10,316 nt of DNA, taken from Echinostoma caproni. Its lineage: Eukaryota > Platyhelminthes > Trematoda > Plagiorchiida > Echinostomatidae. Position numbers and translations under genes: made by a program. The stretch spans positions 6,022 to 16,337 of the forward strand of contig UZAN01046453.1 in assembly GCA_900618425.1 (NCBI GenBank). Reading direction: 5' to 3'. Position 1 is the stretch's first letter, and each line of letters begins with the position of its first letter. This document shows, piece after piece, positions 8,231-10,316 of this stretch. The notes beneath the pieces are model-generated. The model saw nothing but the letters and a program-made list of their open reading frames with translations, ran no database searches and was not told the origin of the DNA.

Positions 8231-8851
8231 ATATAACCTCTGTGGTAATCGCCTGATCGAAATGGTAAACAATACAATATTCTAGCTTTAAGTATGAAAG
8301 AAAACTTTGTGCTGTGTGACGTGCAGTTTCAGTCGGTCAAATTTTACAACCATGCGCACTTGTGCGCCGGTTTTGGGTGCTGTCTTTAAGCTGCTCAGTT
8401 GGATAAAAGAGCAGAAAGTATGAATTGTTGAGGGCAGAGTGAAGGAGAAAAGAGAAAATTGACAAGCACTAAGGTTGCAAGGATAATGAGTAATTGCAAT
8501 AGCACCACTGTGTTGGAAAGTGTTGTTTGGACTGATCGTTTGTTTTACTGCATCAGTTGTGTTTCTATGATTGGTCCTTACAAGATTTTTGTTTCGCAAA
8601 CCGGACAGAGACAATCTGATTGGTTCAACCTTATATGTAAGCGCATGTGATTCCATTCCCAATACCTCCATCCTCTGTTTTGAAACTGGGGATGTATTTT
8701 TCTTTTCTTGTGACCATACTTTTTATGGTCACCGTTGTGTACTAGGTGTGAATGATACTTGGAAAGCTCTGTGCTATCTCATTGTGCTCGAACAACATCG
8801 ATTTCTGTATTTTTTTCTATACTCATGCAATCCTGCGATCCCTGTTCACAG

Positions 8852-9012
8852 GAACTGAGCGTCCAAGATGTGATTGACTCAGACTATCCGGACATCTCTC
8901 GTTTGAGTATCCTACAAGTGGCGGGAGATGACAAATTGGGTCGAAAAGTGATTTTGTTCTCCGCCTGTCGATTGCCTGCGGTGGATCTAATCGATCATCA
9001 GCGTTTGTTGTT
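8852..9012 (+). CDS. ARHGAP1: Rho GTPase-activating protein 1-like, coding exon 3 (start of the Sec14/BCH domain)
   Basis: This is the exon that identifies the gene. It enters in phase 0 after an acceptor ending at 8851 and encodes 53 residues plus two bases. Its core ILQVAGDDKLGRKVILFSAC, followed by RLPAV and the LIDHQRLL stretch, lines up with human ARHGAP1 (IVEVAGDDKYGRKIIVFSAC, RMP, then LDHSKLL) and with Drosophila RhoGAP68F (ISPYSIVEFAGDD, VVSACKLPAV, LDTQRLL). This is the first strand-helix portion of the CRAL-TRIO/Sec14-like BCH domain. The donor GTAAGT at 9013 leaves phase 2. The continuation expected in the family (YLKHTLDQYVE and YLHHGL) and the catalytic RhoGAP domain with its arginine finger are not in the window, so the gene runs off the right end. 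BNIP2-type BCH proteins are a weaker alternative. Confidence 0.88.
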
Positions 9013-9529
9013 GTAAGTTTGCCAAATTTATCCAACCTGATCGTTTTTAATCCCTTCGTTTTCTGTTGAATGCAAGCCACCTGAATCGTTAGTCATGAGA
9101 TATAGAAATGGTTGGTTGAGCCCGCTCTTCGGGTTTATAACCTGCTAGCGTACAAATCAGTCTGCAGAGCATTGTGCAATGTAGCTTTGTAAATTGTGCA
9201 ACTGAGTGTTTTCGCTCAGTTGATTGCTATTCTAACCGTCATACAAGCCGCCGGCTACATTCGTGAAAAATCTTTTCCTGGTAAAATAACTGTGACCAGA
9301 TTTGGAAGTGTTTTATTCTGAATTAGTCATCTCAGATCTAGGGTGTTGCGCGGGGAGCGGAAACTACGTGATTGAAAATTTGTCCGTGGTCGTGAATTCT
9401 GCTCAGAACGAATCCGTACAATGTGTTGCAGTTGGTGATAACTGGTACAAAGAGGACATTGTTTTTAGTGTGCATGTCTGTATGACAGAATGTTTCTCAA
9501 TTCAAGCTTTACCGAAAAGCTATCTCGAT

Positions 9530-10015
9530 ATACCTCAATCTTGGGAAAAATGACCCGTTCGCGTTGAGGATGCTAATCGACTTTTTGTATTCGACCACCG
9601 ATTTCTCTGAAGCATTGCTCGTGTCTGGTGGGAACACCAGGTGGGCAATGACGAGGTTCTTCGTTGTGTGCTGGGTGCGGATAGTCGTTCTCTAACAGAA
9701 GTAATCGCGCTACACCGCCTCTGATGGCTTGATCACGTATTGCGTATGTCTGCCCATCGACTACCTTTCCGTGCTCTCTTTGCACATGCCGGGCAAGGCT
9801 GGAAGAAGCGGCGGGGCGGTCAGACCATGACATGGTGTAGAGGTATGAAGAAGCTGGCTTCAACTTTGGCTTCGGTTGGTACAGCCCGCCTTCCAGGTTG
9901 GAGCCCAAGGGATGAAGATTGTCGTTGGTTAGATACGTTGAGAGATATGGTCCAGAATAGAAGTCAGTGGCGCGAATGCTGTACGGTCTGCCTGTCGAAA
10001 TTCCGTGCCCTGTAA
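9530..10015 (+). pseudogene. RTE-type LINE, C-terminal part of the reverse transcriptase ORF (5'-truncated, three stops)
   Basis: A single frame from about 9530 to the TAA at 10013-10015 reads as the C-terminal part of the RTE-type RT protein of flukes: WE-(x)2-PVRVEDANRL, VFDHR, SIARVWWEHQV, RSLTEVIALHRL, WLDHVLRM, HRLPFRALFAHAGQGWK, RRGGQTMTW, RLPGW, and a final RSQWREC. Three in-frame TGA codons interrupt it: 9551 (family Trp), 9608 (family Arg) and 9722 (family Arg). There is no frameshift in 465 nt. All RT catalytic motifs, including YxDD, are upstream of the break and missing. This is the ordinary 5'-truncated product of target-primed reverse transcription. It has the same orientation as the endonuclease fragment at 7543-8230. 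Confidence 0.88.
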
Positions 10016-10036
10016 AAACAACAAACAACACAAAAT
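10016..10036 (+). repeat. A-rich 3' tail of the LINE copy
   Basis: Directly after the ORF stop comes an A/C-only run broken by one T near its right end. RTE-type elements have very short 3' UTRs and end in low-complexity A-rich tails, so this is probably the original 3' terminus of the insertion. No convincing target-site duplication could be picked out by eye. Confidence 0.5.
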
Positions 10037-10316
10037 ATATGAAAAAGTGTACGGTCAAACACACAAAAATGTTTTTGCTATCCCAGTTATCTACGATTTT
10101 CCCGTGTTNTCGTGATTTGGAAAGCACTCCATGACCATGACCTGTGGTTTCCTACATACAATAAAGCCTATTTTCTGAAGAGATGTGGTGTGTACACTTG
10201 CCGGTGTCACAACAATTTATCGGAAATTCTATTTCTATCCACTTTAAACCCTATAGAGTCGATATACCACAGAAAGCCCTCAAAGCACAACCTTGGTGCG
10301 AAGAAATATAGGGATT

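Larger units (their letters stand above)
5618..8851 (+). other. Intron 2 of the RhoGAP gene
   Basis: This intron of about 3.2 kb runs from the GTAAGT donor at 5618 (or 5651) to a CCCTGTTCACAG acceptor ending at 8851. It contains the inverted SINE-like copy (about 6573-6885) and the 5' portion of a LINE (about 6900-8230). The stretch 5651-6570 shows no gene; a 65-codon frame at 6021-6218 matches nothing I know. The stretch 8240-8850 also shows nothing recognisable. Confidence 0.65.
9013..10316 (+). other. Intron 3 of the RhoGAP gene (incomplete)
   Basis: This region starts at a GTAAGT donor and no following exon appears before the window ends. The stretch 9013-9525 shows nothing I recognise; the open frame at 9302-9553 only becomes LINE-like in its last few codons. 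A LINE 3' end occupies about 9530-10036. The last 280 bases show no feature, apart from an ambiguous base N at 10109. Confidence 0.6.

Noticed and set aside
9302..9553. 83-codon + strand frame in intron 3
   Set aside because: It shares the frame of the LINE fragment and stops at the mutated Trp codon (TGA 9551). Only the last few codons resemble the LINE; the rest matches no family and is not the expected next RhoGAP exon.
9573..10127. Long minus-strand open frame of 184 codons
   Set aside because: It is the antisense shadow of the LINE RT fragment, which reads clearly on the + strand; it also spans the ambiguous base at 10109.

Overview
The window looks like nuclear DNA of a parasitic flatworm, most likely a digenean fluke. 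It has compact coding islands separated by long introns, remains of an RTE-type LINE of the kind common in fluke genomes, tRNA-derived repeats, and a moderate base composition richer in GC than I would expect from Schistosoma. The species call is inference. No prokaryotic features are present.

Two host genes are visible, both on the + strand. The first (761-1105) is a complete single-exon gene for Mediator subunit 11. Its stop codon lies only 103 nt before the next start. The second gene begins at 1209 and encodes an ARHGAP1/p50RhoGAP (Drosophila RhoGAP68F-like) protein. I place three coding exons in the window: 1209-1539, 5520-5617 (alternatively to 5650) and 8852-9012. Their phases match (1/1, 0/0) and the reading frame stays open across the joins. 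The third exon carries the first part of the Sec14/CRAL-TRIO (BCH) lipid- and GTPase-binding domain. The rest of that domain and the RhoGAP catalytic domain must lie beyond 10316. The short gap between the two genes, with a polyA-like signal, a U-rich stretch and a strong 3' splice acceptor, suggests a spliced-leader-resolved two-gene transcription unit.

The rest is upstream and intronic sequence with mobile-element debris. A tRNA-headed SINE-like repeat occurs twice in opposite orientation: at about 268-555 (+), upstream of MED11, and at about 6573-6885 (-), in intron 2. Intron 1 holds a probable dispersed repeat (about 2480-2790) and a compound microsatellite (5272-5327). Intron 2 holds the 5' part of an RTE-type LINE (endonuclease domain, 7543-8230, broken by one frameshift and an in-frame stop), probably with its 5' leader. 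Intron 3 holds the 3' end of an RTE-type LINE (C-terminal part of the reverse transcriptase ORF, about 9530-10015, three in-frame stops, A-rich tail). The two LINE pieces point the same way and bracket exon 3.

MED11 serves RNA polymerase II transcription and the RhoGAP serves small-GTPase signalling. I see no direct functional link, so any co-transcription would be organisational.
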